In this document: positions 33,785 through 43,934 of the stretch, in pieces | Layout of the letters: each line of letters opens with the position of its first letter | Numbering within the stretch: position 1 is the first letter of the stretch | Source of the DNA: Pseudomonas eucalypticola | GTDB taxonomy: Bacteria > Pseudomonadota > Gammaproteobacteria > Pseudomonadales > Pseudomonadaceae | Length of the DNA: 64,000 bases | Direction: 5' to 3' | NCBI RefSeq assembly: GCF_013374995.1 | Contig: NZ_CP056030.1 | Span: forward strand, 1,272,501 to 1,336,500 | The notes under the pieces: model-generated | Database searches by the model: none | What the model saw: only the letters and a program-made list of their open reading frames with translations | Told to the model about the DNA's origin: nothing | Made by a program: the position numbers and the translations under genes

Positions 33785-33875
33785 TTACGTTCACATCACG
33801 TAAGGGCAGGGGGGCTGGCATTGTGCTCCGGTGCCTGCCACCTGTCGTACTGGCCCAGCAGTTGGGCCATGTTTG
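33785..33875 (+). other. Series of hairpins after the DUF3509 gene, possible 3'-UTR RNA
   Basis: Three dyads precede the terminator: TTACGT/ACGTAA (33785-33803), GGCAGG/CCTGCC (33805-33839) and TGGCCCA/TGGGCCA (33851-33869). Such stacking over about 90 nt upstream of a good terminator is more structure than termination needs and could be a small RNA. No reading frame is apparent. Confidence 0.35.
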
Positions 33876-33911
33876 ACCCCGGGTAGCCTCCCCACTGCCC
33901 GGGGTTTCTTT
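33876..33911 (+). terminator. Intrinsic terminator after DUF3509 gene
   Basis: ACCCCGGG (33876-33883) pairs with CCCGGGGT (33898-33905) around a 14-nt loop, then TTCTTTTT. Confidence 0.82.
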
Positions 33912-33926
33912 TTGCCTGCGATCTGC

Positions 33927-34793
33927 CTAGCGGGTTGCCGGGTCGGTGAAGAAACGCCGGGCGTCGCGCAGGTAGTCCTGGCGGCTGGCGGGGTCCAGCC
34001 ACTCGGCGTAATAGCCCGGCAAGGTGGTGATGCGTAGCGTTGCCAACCGTTCGTTCAGGCGCCGGATCACGGCGCGGCCCTGGGCAGTGTTGGAGCAGGC
34101 CACGTAGACATTCTGGTAACGGGGCACCCCCAGCACGGGCAGGAATTCGAGGTCTTGCCCCGCGATGCGCTGTTGGGGCGCCAGGTACAATACTTCCGGC
34201 CAATAGCCCAATACCCCGTCCAGCCGACCCCGTTGCTGCATCTGCAACAGGCTGGCCACGGCATCGTCGCCATGGTGGGCATTGATCGCTGCCGGTGGCG
34301 CGGCCGCCAGCATGGTATCGATGGCCCCGCCATAGCTGCGCTCTGCCACGCGCCCCACCTTGATGTTGGGGCTGGCCAGCAGTGCCGGGAGGTCAAGGGC
34401 ACCGTGGCGCATGAAACTGTTGAAACCATGGCGGTCCTGGTGACGAATGATCAGGCCGTTGGTCAAGGTGGCGAACATGGGGATGGAGTACACCGCTGCC
34501 TGGCTGCGGTCGGGCGTCCACAGTAACTCCGGGTCGCAACTCAGTGCCGGCTCTTGCAGCATCTGCAAGGCCCGGGCGCGGTTGACGCGGACCACGCTGT
34601 GGTCATGGTCCGGCAGCGCCTGCATCAGCAGCGGCAATACGCGGTCCACGGCGCCTTGGCCCACACGCGGGCCACTTTCGATGGTCAGCGGTGGCAGGTC
34701 GCGCACCAGCCAGGTCAAAGGTTCCCCGCCCCAGGCGACCAGTGGCACGGCCAGGCACAGCAACAACGTCAACGCTCGGCGGCGACCTTCCAT
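33927..34793 (-). CDS. Periplasmic solute-binding-like protein (TIGR02285 type)
   Basis: A 288-residue protein with a signal peptide (MEGRRRALTLLLCLAVPLVAWG) and a type II periplasmic-binding fold: PLTWLVRDLPPLTIESGPRVGQGAVDRVLPLLMQ, then LLWTPDRSQAAVYSIPMFATLTNGLIIR and KVGRVAERSYGGAIDTML. It resembles the TIGR02285 family of single-gene binding-protein-like proteins, whose ligands are unknown. There are no ABC permease genes nearby. ATG 34793 is chosen because the signal peptide starts there. Confidence 0.75.
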   Translation of the reverse strand: MEGRRRALTLLLCLAVPLVAWGGEPLTWLVRDLPPLTIESGPRVGQGAVDRVLPLLMQALPDHDHSVVRVNRARALQMLQEPALSCDPELLWTPDRSQAAVYSIPMFATLTNGLIIRHQDRHGFNSFMRHGALDLPALLASPNIKVGRVAERSYGGAIDTMLAAAPPAAINAHHGDDAVASLLQMQQRGRLDGVLGYWPEVLYLAPQQRIAGQDLEFLPVLGVPRYQNVYVACSNTAQGRAVIRRLNERLATLRITTLPGYYAEWLDPASRQDYLRDARRFFTDPATR

Positions 34794-34933
34794 GATGCGG
34801 GCTCCGAAACAACTCAATGGCCTGTGTAGCACAGGTCTGTGCCTGTCCGGTAATGTTGTCGGCTATCGACCTTAGTTGATTAGGCCACGATCGGTTAGAC
34901 TGTGCGACTTTTCCTCGTAGCAAGAAGCCCCTC

Positions 34934-35476
34934 ATGGCCCAGCCGTCCACGACCTACAAATTCGAACTCAACCTGACCGATCTCGACCGTGGTGTCTACG
35001 AAAGCGTCAAGCAGACCATCGCCCGGCACCCTTCCGAGACCGAGGAACGCATGGCCGTGCGCCTGCTGGCCTACGCCTTCTGGTACAACGAACAGTTGTC
35101 GTTCGGCCGTGGCCTGTCTGATGTAGACGAAGCGGCGCTGTGGGAAAAAAGCCTGGACGACCGCGTGGTGCACTGGATCGAAGTGGGCCAGCCTGACGCT
35201 GACCGCCTGACCTGGTGCTCGCGCCGTACCGAGCGCACCAGCCTGCTGGCTTACGGCAGCCTGCGCGTGTGGCAGACCAAGGTGGTGGACGCGGTCAAGA
35301 ACCTCAAGAACGTCAACATCGCCGCCGTGCCCCAGGAGGTCCTGGAAACCCTGGCCAAGGACATGCCACGTGCCATCAAGTGGGACGTGATGATCAGCGA
35401 AGGCACCCTTTTCGTCACCGACGACCGCGGCCAGCACGAAGTGCAACTGGAATGGCTGATGGGCGAGCGCGGCTGA
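34934..35476 (+). CDS. YaeQ family protein
   Basis: A 180-residue protein with the family pattern YKFELNLTDLDRGVYESVKQTIARHPSETEERMAVRLLAYAFWYNEQLSFGRGLSD and DADRLTWCSRRTERTSLLAYG. The fold resembles a PD-(D/E)XK nuclease but activity is unproven; E. coli yaeQ was named as a suppressor of RfaH loss. It precedes recJ by 44 bp in the same direction. Confidence 0.88.
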   Translation: MAQPSTTYKFELNLTDLDRGVYESVKQTIARHPSETEERMAVRLLAYAFWYNEQLSFGRGLSDVDEAALWEKSLDDRVVHWIEVGQPDADRLTWCSRRTERTSLLAYGSLRVWQTKVVDAVKNLKNVNIAAVPQEVLETLAKDMPRAIKWDVMISEGTLFVTDDRGQHEVQLEWLMGERG

Positions 35477-35520
35477 GCCGTACCGCCCGTTCCGATTTTT
35501 GCCCCTGAATAAGAAGCCCC

Positions 35521-37230
35521 ATGCGTATCGAACCGCGTCAACTGCCTGCCACCCTGCCGTTTCTCGGTGACCTTCCGCCCTTGCTCACCCGCTTGTACGC
35601 GGCGCGGGGGGTGCAGTCGGAGGCCGAGCTGGACAAGAGCCTGGCGCGGCTGATCCCGTACCAGCAGCTCAAAGGCATCGACGCGGCCGTGGAGCTGCTG
35701 GTGGACGCCCTGGCCCAGCGCCAGCGCATCCTCATCGTCGGCGACTTCGATGCCGATGGTGCCACCGCCAGCAGCGTTGGCGTGTTGGGCCTGCGCTTGC
35801 TGGGCGCGGCTCATGTCGACTACCTGGTGCCCAACCGGTTCGAATACGGCTATGGCCTGACGCCGGAAATCGTCGCTGTGGCGCTGCAGCGCCAACCGGA
35901 CCTGCTGGTGACCGTGGACAACGGAATTTCCAGTGTCGACGGCGTGGCCGCCGCCAAGGCCGCGGGGCTCAAGGTGCTGGTCACCGACCACCACTTGCCA
36001 GGCCCCGAATTGCCCGCCGCCGATGCCATCGTCAACCCCAACCAGCCCGGCTGCGAGTTTCCCAGCAAGTCGCTGGCCGGTGTCGGGGTGATTTTCTATG
36101 TGCTGATGGCCCTGCGCGCACGCCTGCGCAGCCTGGGCCATTACGACAGCAAGCCGCAGCCCAACATCGGCGAGCTGCTCGACCTGGTGGCCCTGGGCAG
36201 TGTCGCCGACGTGGTGCCGCTGGACGCCAACAATCGCATCCTGGTGCACCAGGGCCTGGAGCGCATTCGTGCCGGCCGCGCCCGGCCGGGCCTCAAGGCG
36301 ATTCTGGAGGTAGCCAAGCGCGACCACCGGCGCATCACCTCCACCGACCTGGGCTTCATCCTCGGCCCGCGCCTGAACGCAGCGGGGCGCCTGGACGACA
36401 TGAGCCTGGGCATCGAATGCCTGCTCAGCGACGACAGCGCCCTGGCCCAGGCCATGGCCGCGCAACTGGACGAACTGAACCAGGACCGCAAATCCATCGA
36501 GCAAGGGATGCAGCGGGAGGCGTTGGCCCAGCTCAAGGACTTGCCGCTGGAGGACATGCCCTTCGGCCTGTGCCTGTTCGACGCGGACTGGCACCAGGGG
36601 GTGATCGGCATCCTCGCCTCGCGCCTCAAGGAACGCTACCACCGGCCCACCATCGCCTTTGCCGATGCCGGCGAGGGCATGCTCAAGGGCTCGGCGCGTT
36701 CGGTCCCTGGCTTCCACATCCGCGATGCGCTGGACGCCGTGGCGGCGCGCCACCCGCAACTGATCAGCAAATTCGGTGGCCACGCCATGGCCGCAGGCCT
36801 GTCGTTGCCCGAAAGCAATTTCCCCGCCTTTGCCCAGGCCTTCGACGAAGAAGTACGCCGCCAGTTGCAGGAGGACGACCTCACCGGCCGCCTGCTGACC
36901 GACGGCAGCCTGGCCGTGGAAGAGTTCCACCTCGAATTGGCCCGCGCCCTGCGTCACGCCGGGCCCTGGGGCCAGCACTTCCCCGAGCCACTGTTTCACG
37001 GCGTGTTCCAGCTGGCCGAGCAACGAGTCGTGGGCGAGCGGCACCTGAAGGTGGTGCTCAAGAGCGAATGCGGTTCCGTGAAGCTTGATGGCATAGCCTT
37101 TGGCATCGACCGCGACGTGTGGCCCAACCCCACCGTGCGCTGGGTGGAACTGGCCTACAAGCTGGACGTCAACGAGTTCCGTGGCCAGGAAACCGTGCAG
37201 CTGTTGATTGCGCACATGGAGCCGCGTTGA
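35521..37230 (+). CDS. recJ: Single-stranded-DNA-specific exonuclease RecJ
   Basis: A 569-residue DHH-family 5'-3' exonuclease of RecF-pathway and mismatch repair. It shows ILIVGDFDADGATASS, VTVDNGISS, VLVTDHHLPG, VALGSVADVVPLD, GPRLNAAGRLDDMSLG, KGSARSVPGFHIRDAL and FGGHAMAAGLSL, with an OB-fold region at the C-terminus. Length and motifs are normal. Confidence 0.96.
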   Translation: MRIEPRQLPATLPFLGDLPPLLTRLYAARGVQSEAELDKSLARLIPYQQLKGIDAAVELLVDALAQRQRILIVGDFDADGATASSVGVLGLRLLGAAHVDYLVPNRFEYGYGLTPEIVAVALQRQPDLLVTVDNGISSVDGVAAAKAAGLKVLVTDHHLPGPELPAADAIVNPNQPGCEFPSKSLAGVGVIFYVLMALRARLRSLGHYDSKPQPNIGELLDLVALGSVADVVPLDANNRILVHQGLERIRAGRARPGLKAILEVAKRDHRRITSTDLGFILGPRLNAAGRLDDMSLGIECLLSDDSALAQAMAAQLDELNQDRKSIEQGMQREALAQLKDLPLEDMPFGLCLFDADWHQGVIGILASRLKERYHRPTIAFADAGEGMLKGSARSVPGFHIRDALDAVAARHPQLISKFGGHAMAAGLSLPESNFPAFAQAFDEEVRRQLQEDDLTGRLLTDGSLAVEEFHLELARALRHAGPWGQHFPEPLFHGVFQLAEQRVVGERHLKVVLKSECGSVKLDGIAFGIDRDVWPNPTVRWVELAYKLDVNEFRGQETVQLLIAHMEPR

Positions 37231-37317
37231 AAAAACGCTGAACCCTGCTCGAGGTGAGGTTGTCGACTAGGCTCTAGACATTGTCTGCGCCCGACCCCAA
37301 GCCTTGAGAGGTGCCCC

Positions 37318-38424
37318 ATGAGCGTGCTGCTGGAACCCTATACCCTGCGTCAACTGACACTGCCCAACCGTATCGCGGTCTCCCCCATGTGCCAATACTC
37401 CAGTGTCGATGGCCTGGCCAACGACTGGCACCTGGTGCACCTGGGCAGCCGCGCCGTGGGCGGTGCTGGCCTGGTGTTCACCGAAGCCACCGCCGTGACC
37501 GCTGACGGCCGTATCACCCCTGAAGACCTGGGCCTGTGGAACGATGAGCAGATCGAGCCACTGCAACGCATTACTCGCTTCATCACCGCCCAGGGCGCCG
37601 TGCCGGCGATTCAACTGGCCCATGCGGGGCGCAAGGCCAGCACCTACCGCCCCTGGCTCGGCAAGTCCGGCAGTATTCCAGTGAATGAAGGTGGCTGGGT
37701 GCCGGTGGGGCCGTCGAAGATCGCCTTCGACCCACGTCACACGGCGCCCACCGCGCTGGATGAAGGGCAGATCCAGGAAATCATCCTGGCGTTCGTCGAG
37801 GCGGCGAGAAGGGCACTGAAGGCCAACTTCAAGGTGGTGGAAGTGCATGCGGCCCATGGCTACCTGTTGCATCAGTTCCTGTCGCCGATCAGCAACCAGC
37901 GTCAGGACAGCTATGGTGGGTCGTTTGAAAACCGCATTCGCCTGACGCTGCAGGTCACCGAGGCGATTCGCACCGTCTGGCCCGAAGAATTGCCGGTGTT
38001 CGTGCGCGTGTCGGCCACCGACTGGGTCGAGGACGGCTGGAACCCGGATGAGACCGTTGAACTGGCCAAGCGCCTGAAGGCCCTGGGGGCGGACCTGGTG
38101 GATGTGTCGTCGGGCGGTACCGCGGCCAATGCCGAGATTCCCACAGGGCCCGGGTACCAGACCCGCTTCGCCGAGCGCGTGCGCAAGGAGGCGGGCATTG
38201 CCACCGGCACCGTCGGCATGATCACGGAACCTGCCCAGGCTGAGCACATCTTGCGCACCTGCCAGGCTGACATCATCCTGCTGGCCCGTGAACTGCTGCG
38301 CGACCCCTACTGGCCGCTGCACGCCGACGACGACCTCAACGGCCGCCAGGCCACCTGGCCCGCCCAATACCAGCGCGCCACCCACCGCGATCAGCCGATC
38401 CACGAGTCGGACCTGCGCGATTGA
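37318..38424 (+). CDS. Old-yellow-enzyme-type NADH:flavin oxidoreductase (YqjM/XenA class)
   Basis: A 368-residue FMN TIM-barrel. The N-terminal LLEPYTLRQLTLPNRIAVSPMCQYSSVDG carries the Cys of the YqjM-like class. It continues with NDWHLVHLGSRAVGGAGLVFTEATAV, QLAHAGRKAS (substrate-binding His) and VEVHAAHGYLLHQFLSPISNQRQDSYGGSFENR. It reduces activated C=C bonds with NAD(P)H, but the physiological substrate is unknown. It stands between recJ and opgD without obvious operon partners. Confidence 0.9.
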   Translation: MSVLLEPYTLRQLTLPNRIAVSPMCQYSSVDGLANDWHLVHLGSRAVGGAGLVFTEATAVTADGRITPEDLGLWNDEQIEPLQRITRFITAQGAVPAIQLAHAGRKASTYRPWLGKSGSIPVNEGGWVPVGPSKIAFDPRHTAPTALDEGQIQEIILAFVEAARRALKANFKVVEVHAAHGYLLHQFLSPISNQRQDSYGGSFENRIRLTLQVTEAIRTVWPEELPVFVRVSATDWVEDGWNPDETVELAKRLKALGADLVDVSSGGTAANAEIPTGPGYQTRFAERVRKEAGIATGTVGMITEPAQAEHILRTCQADIILLARELLRDPYWPLHADDDLNGRQATWPAQYQRATHRDQPIHESDLRD

Positions 38425-38473
38425 CCGCACCGTTGCAGGATCGAGCGTCGCCCGGTCCTGCAACGGGTTACCG

Positions 38474-40090
38474 TCAGCTGTACTTGCGTTTTTCCGGCGC
38501 AGGCGGGAAGTATTGGTACAACCAGGTCTCGCTCAGAGTGCGGTCCTGGGTGCGGATGAACAGGCGCATTTCCACCGGCTCGACGCTGTCACTGGTGGGG
38601 TGCCAGTCGAACGTCACGCGGTAGCCCTTGTCCGGCAGTACCAGAATGTTGAAGTCCTGCACCTTGCCGCTGGACACGGTCACCACCGGCTCGATGCCGG
38701 TACCTTCCGGCAAGCGTTCCAGGCCACCGCCCTTGAAGTCCACGGCAAAGCGGCGGGCCCAGACGTCCGGGTAGTGTTCGCCCGGTGCCCAGCCTTCGGT
38801 AAAGCCGCCCATGCCCGAACGGGTCGCGTGCACCCGAGCCAGCGGCGTGCCCACCGGTGGCAGGGCGCTCCAGTACAGCTTGTAGCCGAAGTTCAGGGCG
38901 TCGCCGGCCTTGACCGGTTGCTTGGGCGTCCAGAACGCCACGATATTGTCCAGGGTCTCGCCGGTGGTGGGGATTTCCATCAGGCTGACCGCGCCTTCAC
39001 CCCAGTTGGTGGTGGGCTCGACCCACAGGCTGGGGCGCTTGTCGTAGCCGTCCACGGTGTCTTCGTAGCTGGAAAACTCGTGGTCGGTCTGCACCAGGCC
39101 GAAACCCTTGGGGTTGTTGTCAGCGAAGGCGTTGAACTGCAGCGTGGCCGGGTTGTTCAGCGGGCGGCAGATCCACTCGCCATTGCCGCGCCACATGGCC
39201 AGCCGGTCCGAATCGTGGATTTGCGGGTGGATGGTGTCGCACATGCGTCGCTCATGGGTGCCGCAGCTGAACATGCTGGTCATCGCCGAGATACCCAACT
39301 GCTCGATGTCGGTACGGGCGAACACATGGGCATCGATGGCCATCACTACCTGTTGTGCCTGGCAGTCGATGTCGAACCTGTAGGCGCCCGTCGCGCTGGG
39401 TGACTCCAGCAGGGCATAGACGGTGAAGCGGGTGCTTTCCTTGTCCGGGGTTTCGAACCAGAACTTGGTGAAGTCGGGAAATTCCTCGCGCTTCCTGGCA
39501 TAGGTATCGATGGCCAGGCCGCGGGCCGATAGGCCGTACTGGCCGGTGGAGTCCACTGCGCGGAAATAGCTGGCGCCCAGGAATGACAGGATGTCGTGCT
39601 TGTCCAGTTCCGGTGCCTTGAACATGCGGAAACCGGCGAAGCCCAGGTCGCCCTTGAGCTGCTTGGTGTCCACCCCGGTGTTGTCGTAGCGGAACAGCGG
39701 CGGGTGGAAGTGCACCTCGCGCGCCTGCTGCTTGGCCGCATCGACACTGTACATGCGCACCGGCAGCTTGAAGCCCATGCCCACGTGGAAGAACTGCACG
39801 TCCAGCTGGCCCTTGTTGTCGTACCAGAGCGAGTGCTTGGGGTCGTACTGAATGGCATTGAACTGCTGGGGTGTCATGTTCGCCAGGGTCGGCGGCAACA
39901 CCTGCTTGCGGTCGGTATAACCCTGGGTGGCCAACTGCCGCGCCTGGGCTTGCAGCAAATCGAAACTGAATGGCTCGGCATCGCCATCGGCGGTGGCGGC
40001 CATCGCCTGTGCGGCCAGCAGCCCGGTGCCGGAAAGGCCGGTATAGGCGGCGAGCGCCATGGAGGCCTTGAGAAGGTGCCTGCGGTGCAT
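38474..40090 (-). CDS. opgD: Glucan biosynthesis protein D (OpgD/MdoD)
   Basis: A 538-residue periplasmic protein of osmoregulated periplasmic glucan synthesis. It begins [21 protein letters not shown], a twin-arginine type signal (RRHLLK), as in E. coli OpgD. OpgG/OpgD landmarks follow: [66 protein letters not shown] and YGYKLYW-like segments. ATG 40090 is chosen at the signal sequence; the longer frame to 40222 has no support. The 318-bp gap to the next gene contains only possible promoters. Confidence 0.92.
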   Translation of the reverse strand: MHRRHLLKASMALAAYTGLSGTGLLAAQAMAATADGDAEPFSFDLLQAQARQLATQGYTDRKQVLPPTLANMTPQQFNAIQYDPKHSLWYDNKGQLDVQFFHVGMGFKLPVRMYSVDAAKQQAREVHFHPPLFRYDNTGVDTKQLKGDLGFAGFRMFKAPELDKHDILSFLGASYFRAVDSTGQYGLSARGLAIDTYARKREEFPDFTKFWFETPDKESTRFTVYALLESPSATGAYRFDIDCQAQQVVMAIDAHVFARTDIEQLGISAMTSMFSCGTHERRMCDTIHPQIHDSDRLAMWRGNGEWICRPLNNPATLQFNAFADNNPKGFGLVQTDHEFSSYEDTVDGYDKRPSLWVEPTTNWGEGAVSLMEIPTTGETLDNIVAFWTPKQPVKAGDALNFGYKLYWSALPPVGTPLARVHATRSGMGGFTEGWAPGEHYPDVWARRFAVDFKGGGLERLPEGTGIEPVVTVSSGKVQDFNILVLPDKGYRVTFDWHPTSDSVEPVEMRLFIRTQDRTLSETWLYQYFPPAPEKRKYS

Positions 40091-40408
40091 AAGTAAACCT
40101 GTCTGCAAAGAATCCGGGCCACCTCCTGGCAGCCTGGCTGGATCGAGATAAAGGTCTGGACATGCCCTCGGCCAAACGCAACCAACTCCTAACAGATAAC
40201 AAAGTGGGCGGTGGGTTCGCAAGAAGGGGTGAAAAAAGTCGTTCCGGGTGATCGCGGCCGTACGGTGAGCAGAGCAGCAGCGTCATAAGCCGCTTGCCCT
40301 ATTGCTTGGGAAAATTCTTACAAATACGCCGGATTCTTCCTCGTTTTTCTCCTTGACGTCCCCTGAATAATCACGGCTTCGGCACTCGAACCAGAGAGGA
40401 CAAGGTTG

Positions 40409-40774
40409 ATGCCCAGGGTTAGATCGACACGGGTCACCGTGACCGGCCACGTCGTTTTTGATCAGAACTTCGGTGGTTGTGGGGATATATATCTGTATTG
40501 GCGTGACGTGCGCGCGCCGGCAGTGGAAGGTGACGCACCGAAGCGAACGGGGCAGCCAGGTTATGTGTGTGCGAGCATTTATGACGGCAGCGGCTGGTGC
40601 AAGCTGCACCTGGGCCGGCTGATGCCTTGCGAATACCGCAGCTGCCAGCGGGCGACTCAACGCAATAAAGTCACCGACTGCGTCAAGGGCATGGTCCAGA
40701 GCTGGCGCGGTGAGTGGGCGGATTACAGCGAGGACTCGCAAGGGTTTCGCTTGAGCGCGCTGGAGCTGCCCTAG
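40409..40774 (+). CDS. Hypothetical Cys-rich protein, 121 residues
   Basis: I do not recognise this family. The frame codes for a soluble, basic protein with six Cys residues (FGGCGD, YVCASIYDGSGWCK, MPCEYRSCQ, TDCVKG), several of which are paired closely enough for a metal site or disulfides. There is no signal peptide or membrane helix. AGAGAGGA stands 9 bp before the ATG, which favours real translation. It is divergent from opgD across 318 bp and is followed by a REP hairpin. Confidence 0.55.
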   Translation: MPRVRSTRVTVTGHVVFDQNFGGCGDIYLYWRDVRAPAVEGDAPKRTGQPGYVCASIYDGSGWCKLHLGRLMPCEYRSCQRATQRNKVTDCVKGMVQSWRGEWADYSEDSQGFRLSALELP

Positions 40775-40788
40775 GCGCGCGCCAGCTT

Positions 40789-40880
40789 CTGTGGGGCCGG
40801 GCAAAGCTCGGGAGGTGGCCACCGCGGTGGTTCGGGCTAACCGCGGCGCCTGGTTCCCGAGCTTGCGCCCGGTCCCACAG
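40789..40880. repeat. REP-type long inverted repeat
   Basis: The left arm 40789-40813 (CTGTGGGGCCGGGC...AGCTCGGGA) and right arm 40855-40880 (TCCCGAGCTT...GCCCGGTCCCACAG) are near-complementary and enclose a smaller CCGCGG-centred dyad. This is a familiar Pseudomonas repetitive extragenic palindrome. It lies between convergent genes, and its right half recurs at 32510-32552. Confidence 0.8.
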
Positions 40881-40905
40881 GGTTGCGCCTACAGGGCCGG
40901 TTGCG

Positions 40906-42384
40906 TCAACGTTTTATCTTCCAGGCGTCGCCCGCGGGGGCGGTGCCGTGGTCGTAGGGTTTGGCCAGCCACATGTACAGCAGCCCCAGGCCGATCACTA
41001 CCGCCGTGGTCACGACCATGGCGTAGTTCACGTACCAGGCGGCGTCCGGGGTGCGCGGCCAGGCCATGTTGATGATGGCGCCCACGCCGTACACCAGTGC
41101 CCCGACGTTCACCAGCAACCCCCAGCGCCCCAGGTTGAACTGGCCACTGGGTTTCCAGCCGCGCAGGCGGGCGTACAGTGCGCCCAGGACGATCATCTGG
41201 AAGGCCAGGTAGATGCCGATCGCTGCGAAGCTGACGATGGTGGCCACGGCGTCCTGCAGGAAAAAACCGAGGATGATGATCAGCGCCGGCAACACGCCCG
41301 CCACCAGCAGGGCATTGACTGGCACCTGGGTAGTGGCCGACAGGCGCTTGAGCAACCGGCTGCCGATGACCATCTCGTCACGGGCGTAGGAGTACAGCAG
41401 ACGGCTGGCGGCAGCCTGCAGGCTGATGACGCAGGAAATGAACGACACCATCACCACAGCCATCACCACCCGCGAACCGACGCTGCCAAATGCGTTGTTC
41501 AGTACGGTGGTCACCGGGTCCTTGTCAGTCCCGTTGATGACCGCCTGCATGTCCGGCACGGCGAGGATCAAGGCCAGGCAGGCGAACATCGCCGAGATGC
41601 CACCGATGTAGATGGTCATGCGCATCGCTACCGGAATGCGTTTGCTGGGGTTGGGGGTTTCCTCGGCCACGTCGCCGCAGGCTTCGAAGCCGTAGTACAG
41701 GAACATCCCTGCCAGCGAGGCGGTCAGGAAGGCCGGAAGGTAGGAACCGTCGACGCGGATGTCGAAGGTATTCCACAGTACGCTGAATGGCTGGTGGCGT
41801 TCGAAGATCAGCAGGTAGATACCGACGATCAACGCGCCCAGCAACTCGCACAGGAAGCCGAACATGGCGATACGCGCCAGCATCTTGGTGCCGCTGAGGT
41901 TGACCAGGGTGGCCAGCAGGGTCAGCACCAGGGCGATGACGATGTTGGTGCTGTTGCTCGGTTCGAAGCCCAGCATCACCGCCAGGTAGGGCCCGGCGCC
42001 CACGGCCACCGCGGCGATGGTCACGCACAAGGCGATGGAGTAGATCCAGCCCACCATCCACGCCCAGCGCTTGCCCACCAGGCGTCTGGCCCATGGGTAC
42101 ACACCCCCGGAAATCGGGAATTGCGACACCACTTCGCCGAAGATCAGGCACACCAGCATCTGGCCCAGGCCCACCAGCAGGTAGGCCCAGAACATCGGCG
42201 GCCCGCCCGCCGCCAGGCACAGGCCGAACAGGGTGTACACACCTACTACAGGTGACAGGTAGGTGAAGCCCAGGGCGAAGTTTTCCCATAGGCTCATGCT
42301 GCGGTTGAAGTTGGAGGTGTAGCCCAGTTGCCTGAGCTGCTCGGCATCGTGGTCGACGGCTGCCATGTCAGGGGTGACGCTCAT
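40906..42384 (-). CDS. APC-family amino acid/GABA permease
   Basis: A 492-residue, 12-helix permease. Family landmarks are SMSLWENFALGFTYLSPVVGVYTLFG, the second-helix region FGEVVSQFPISGGVYPWARRLVGKRWAWMVGW and YGFEACGDVAEETPNPSKRIPVAM. It resembles eukaryotic-type choline/GABA permeases. It is the distal gene of the polyamine-like locus, 103 bp after the PatD-like dehydrogenase, so GABA, putrescine or a related amine is a fair guess. The substrate is not proven by sequence. Confidence 0.88.
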   Translation of the reverse strand: MSVTPDMAAVDHDAEQLRQLGYTSNFNRSMSLWENFALGFTYLSPVVGVYTLFGLCLAAGGPPMFWAYLLVGLGQMLVCLIFGEVVSQFPISGGVYPWARRLVGKRWAWMVGWIYSIALCVTIAAVAVGAGPYLAVMLGFEPSNSTNIVIALVLTLLATLVNLSGTKMLARIAMFGFLCELLGALIVGIYLLIFERHQPFSVLWNTFDIRVDGSYLPAFLTASLAGMFLYYGFEACGDVAEETPNPSKRIPVAMRMTIYIGGISAMFACLALILAVPDMQAVINGTDKDPVTTVLNNAFGSVGSRVVMAVVMVSFISCVISLQAAASRLLYSYARDEMVIGSRLLKRLSATTQVPVNALLVAGVLPALIIILGFFLQDAVATIVSFAAIGIYLAFQMIVLGALYARLRGWKPSGQFNLGRWGLLVNVGALVYGVGAIINMAWPRTPDAAWYVNYAMVVTTAVVIGLGLLYMWLAKPYDHGTAPAGDAWKIKR

Positions 42385-42487
42385 GTGTGTGCTCCGAAAG
42401 AATCGGCAGATTCAGGTTGCAGGGTGCCCGGGGGTGGTGCCCGAAAGGCACACCCCGGATCATTGTTGTATGAGGTACGGGAGGCGA

Positions 42488-43912
42488 TCAGTGCTTGAAC
42501 ATGACATGCCGCACAGTGGTGTAGTCCTCAAGGCCATACATGGACATGTCCTTGCCATACCCCGACAGCTTCTGCCCACCATGGGGCATCTCGCTGACAA
42601 GCATGAAATGCGTGTTTACCCAGGTGCAGCCGTATTGCAGGCGCGCGCTCAAGCGGTGGGCGCGGCCCACGTCGCGGGTCCATACCGAGGAAGCCAGGCC
42701 GTAGTCCGAATCGTTGGCCCAGCCCAGCACCTGCGCTTCGTCATCGAAGCGGGTCACCGACACCACCGGCCCGAACACCTCGCGGCGCACGATTTCGTCG
42801 TCCTGCTGGGCGTCAGCCAGTACCGTGGGCTGGAAGAAGTAGCCATCGCCGTCCACCGCCTTGCCGCCCGTGACCAGGCGAATGTGCGGCTGCGCCAGGG
42901 CGCGCTCGACGAAGGCGGCTACCCGATCACGATGCTGGGCGGTGATCAGCGGGCCCAGTTCAGTGTCGGGGTCGTCCTGCAAACCATGCTTGATGCCGCT
43001 GACCGCGGCGCCGAGCTTTTCCACGAACTGCTCGTAAATGCCTGCTTGCGCATAGATACGGCACGCCGCGGTGCAGTCCTGGCCGGCGTTGTAGAAACCG
43101 AAGGTGCGGATGCCTTCCACGGCTGCGTCGATGTCGGCGTCGTCGAAAATGATCACCGGCGCCTTGCCCCCCAGTTCCATGTGCATGCGTTTCACGCTGT
43201 CGCTGGTGCTGGAGATGATGTTCGAGCCGGTGGCGATGGACCCGGTCAGCGACACCATGCGCACCCTCGGGTGGGTCACCAGCGGCTGGCCCACGGTGTG
43301 GCCCCGGCCAAACACCAGGTTCAACACCCCGGCGGGGAAAATGTCGTTGGCCAGTTGCGCCAGGCGCAGGGCGGTCAACGGGGTTTGCTCGGACGGCTTG
43401 AGCACCACCGTGTTGCCGGCGGCCAGGGCTGGGGCGATCTTCCAGGCCACCATCATCAACGGGTAGTTCCACGGCGCGATGGAGGCGATGACACCCACCG
43501 GGTCGCGGCGAATCATCGAGGTGTGCCCCGGCAGGTATTCACCGGCCGCCGAGCCGCTCATGCAACGGGTGGCGCCGGCGAAAAAACGGAACACGTCGGC
43601 GATGGCCGGAATCTCGTCATTCAACGCCGCGTTGTAGGGCTTGCCGCAGTTGTCCGATTCCAGTTTGGCCAACTCTTCGCCATGGGCTTCGATGGCATCG
43701 GCCAGCTTGAGCAGTAGCAGGGCGCGGTCTTTGGGCGCGGTCTGCGACCAGCTGTCGAAGGCCGCATCGGCGGCACGCACCGCCGCATCCACCTGGCCTT
43801 CGGTGGCCTCGTTGATTTCAATCAGCACGCGGCCCAGGGCCGGGTTGAACACGGCCTGCGCCGGGCCCTCGCCGGTGACCAGGTGGCCGTTGATCAGCAG
43901 TTGCGTTTGCAT
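42488..43912 (-). CDS. Gamma-aminobutyraldehyde dehydrogenase, PatD/YdcW-like (copy 1)
   Basis: A 474-residue NAD-dependent aldehyde dehydrogenase. It has [34 protein letters not shown], catalytic Glu in [11 protein letters not shown], and the PatD-type active-site motif [16 protein letters not shown] with the catalytic Cys. It would oxidise 4-aminobutyraldehyde to GABA, or a similar aldehyde. It directly follows the YdcV-like permease in the order of E. coli ydcSTUVW. A paralogue lies at the other end of the same transporter block. ATG 43912 gives the family N-terminus [12 protein letters not shown]. Confidence 0.88.
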   Translation of the reverse strand: MQTQLLINGHLVTGEGPAQAVFNPALGRVLIEINEATEGQVDAAVRAADAAFDSWSQTAPKDRALLLLKLADAIEAHGEELAKLESDNCGKPYNAALNDEIPAIADVFRFFAGATRCMSGSAAGEYLPGHTSMIRRDPVGVIASIAPWNYPLMMVAWKIAPALAAGNTVVLKPSEQTPLTALRLAQLANDIFPAGVLNLVFGRGHTVGQPLVTHPRVRMVSLTGSIATGSNIISSTSDSVKRMHMELGGKAPVIIFDDADIDAAVEGIRTFGFYNAGQDCTAACRIYAQAGIYEQFVEKLGAAVSGIKHGLQDDPDTELGPLITAQHRDRVAAFVERALAQPHIRLVTGGKAVDGDGYFFQPTVLADAQQDDEIVRREVFGPVVSVTRFDDEAQVLGWANDSDYGLASSVWTRDVGRAHRLSARLQYGCTWVNTHFMLVSEMPHGGQKLSGYGKDMSMYGLEDYTTVRHVMFKH

Positions 43913-43934
43913 GGTCTGTTCCCCTGTGAAGGTG

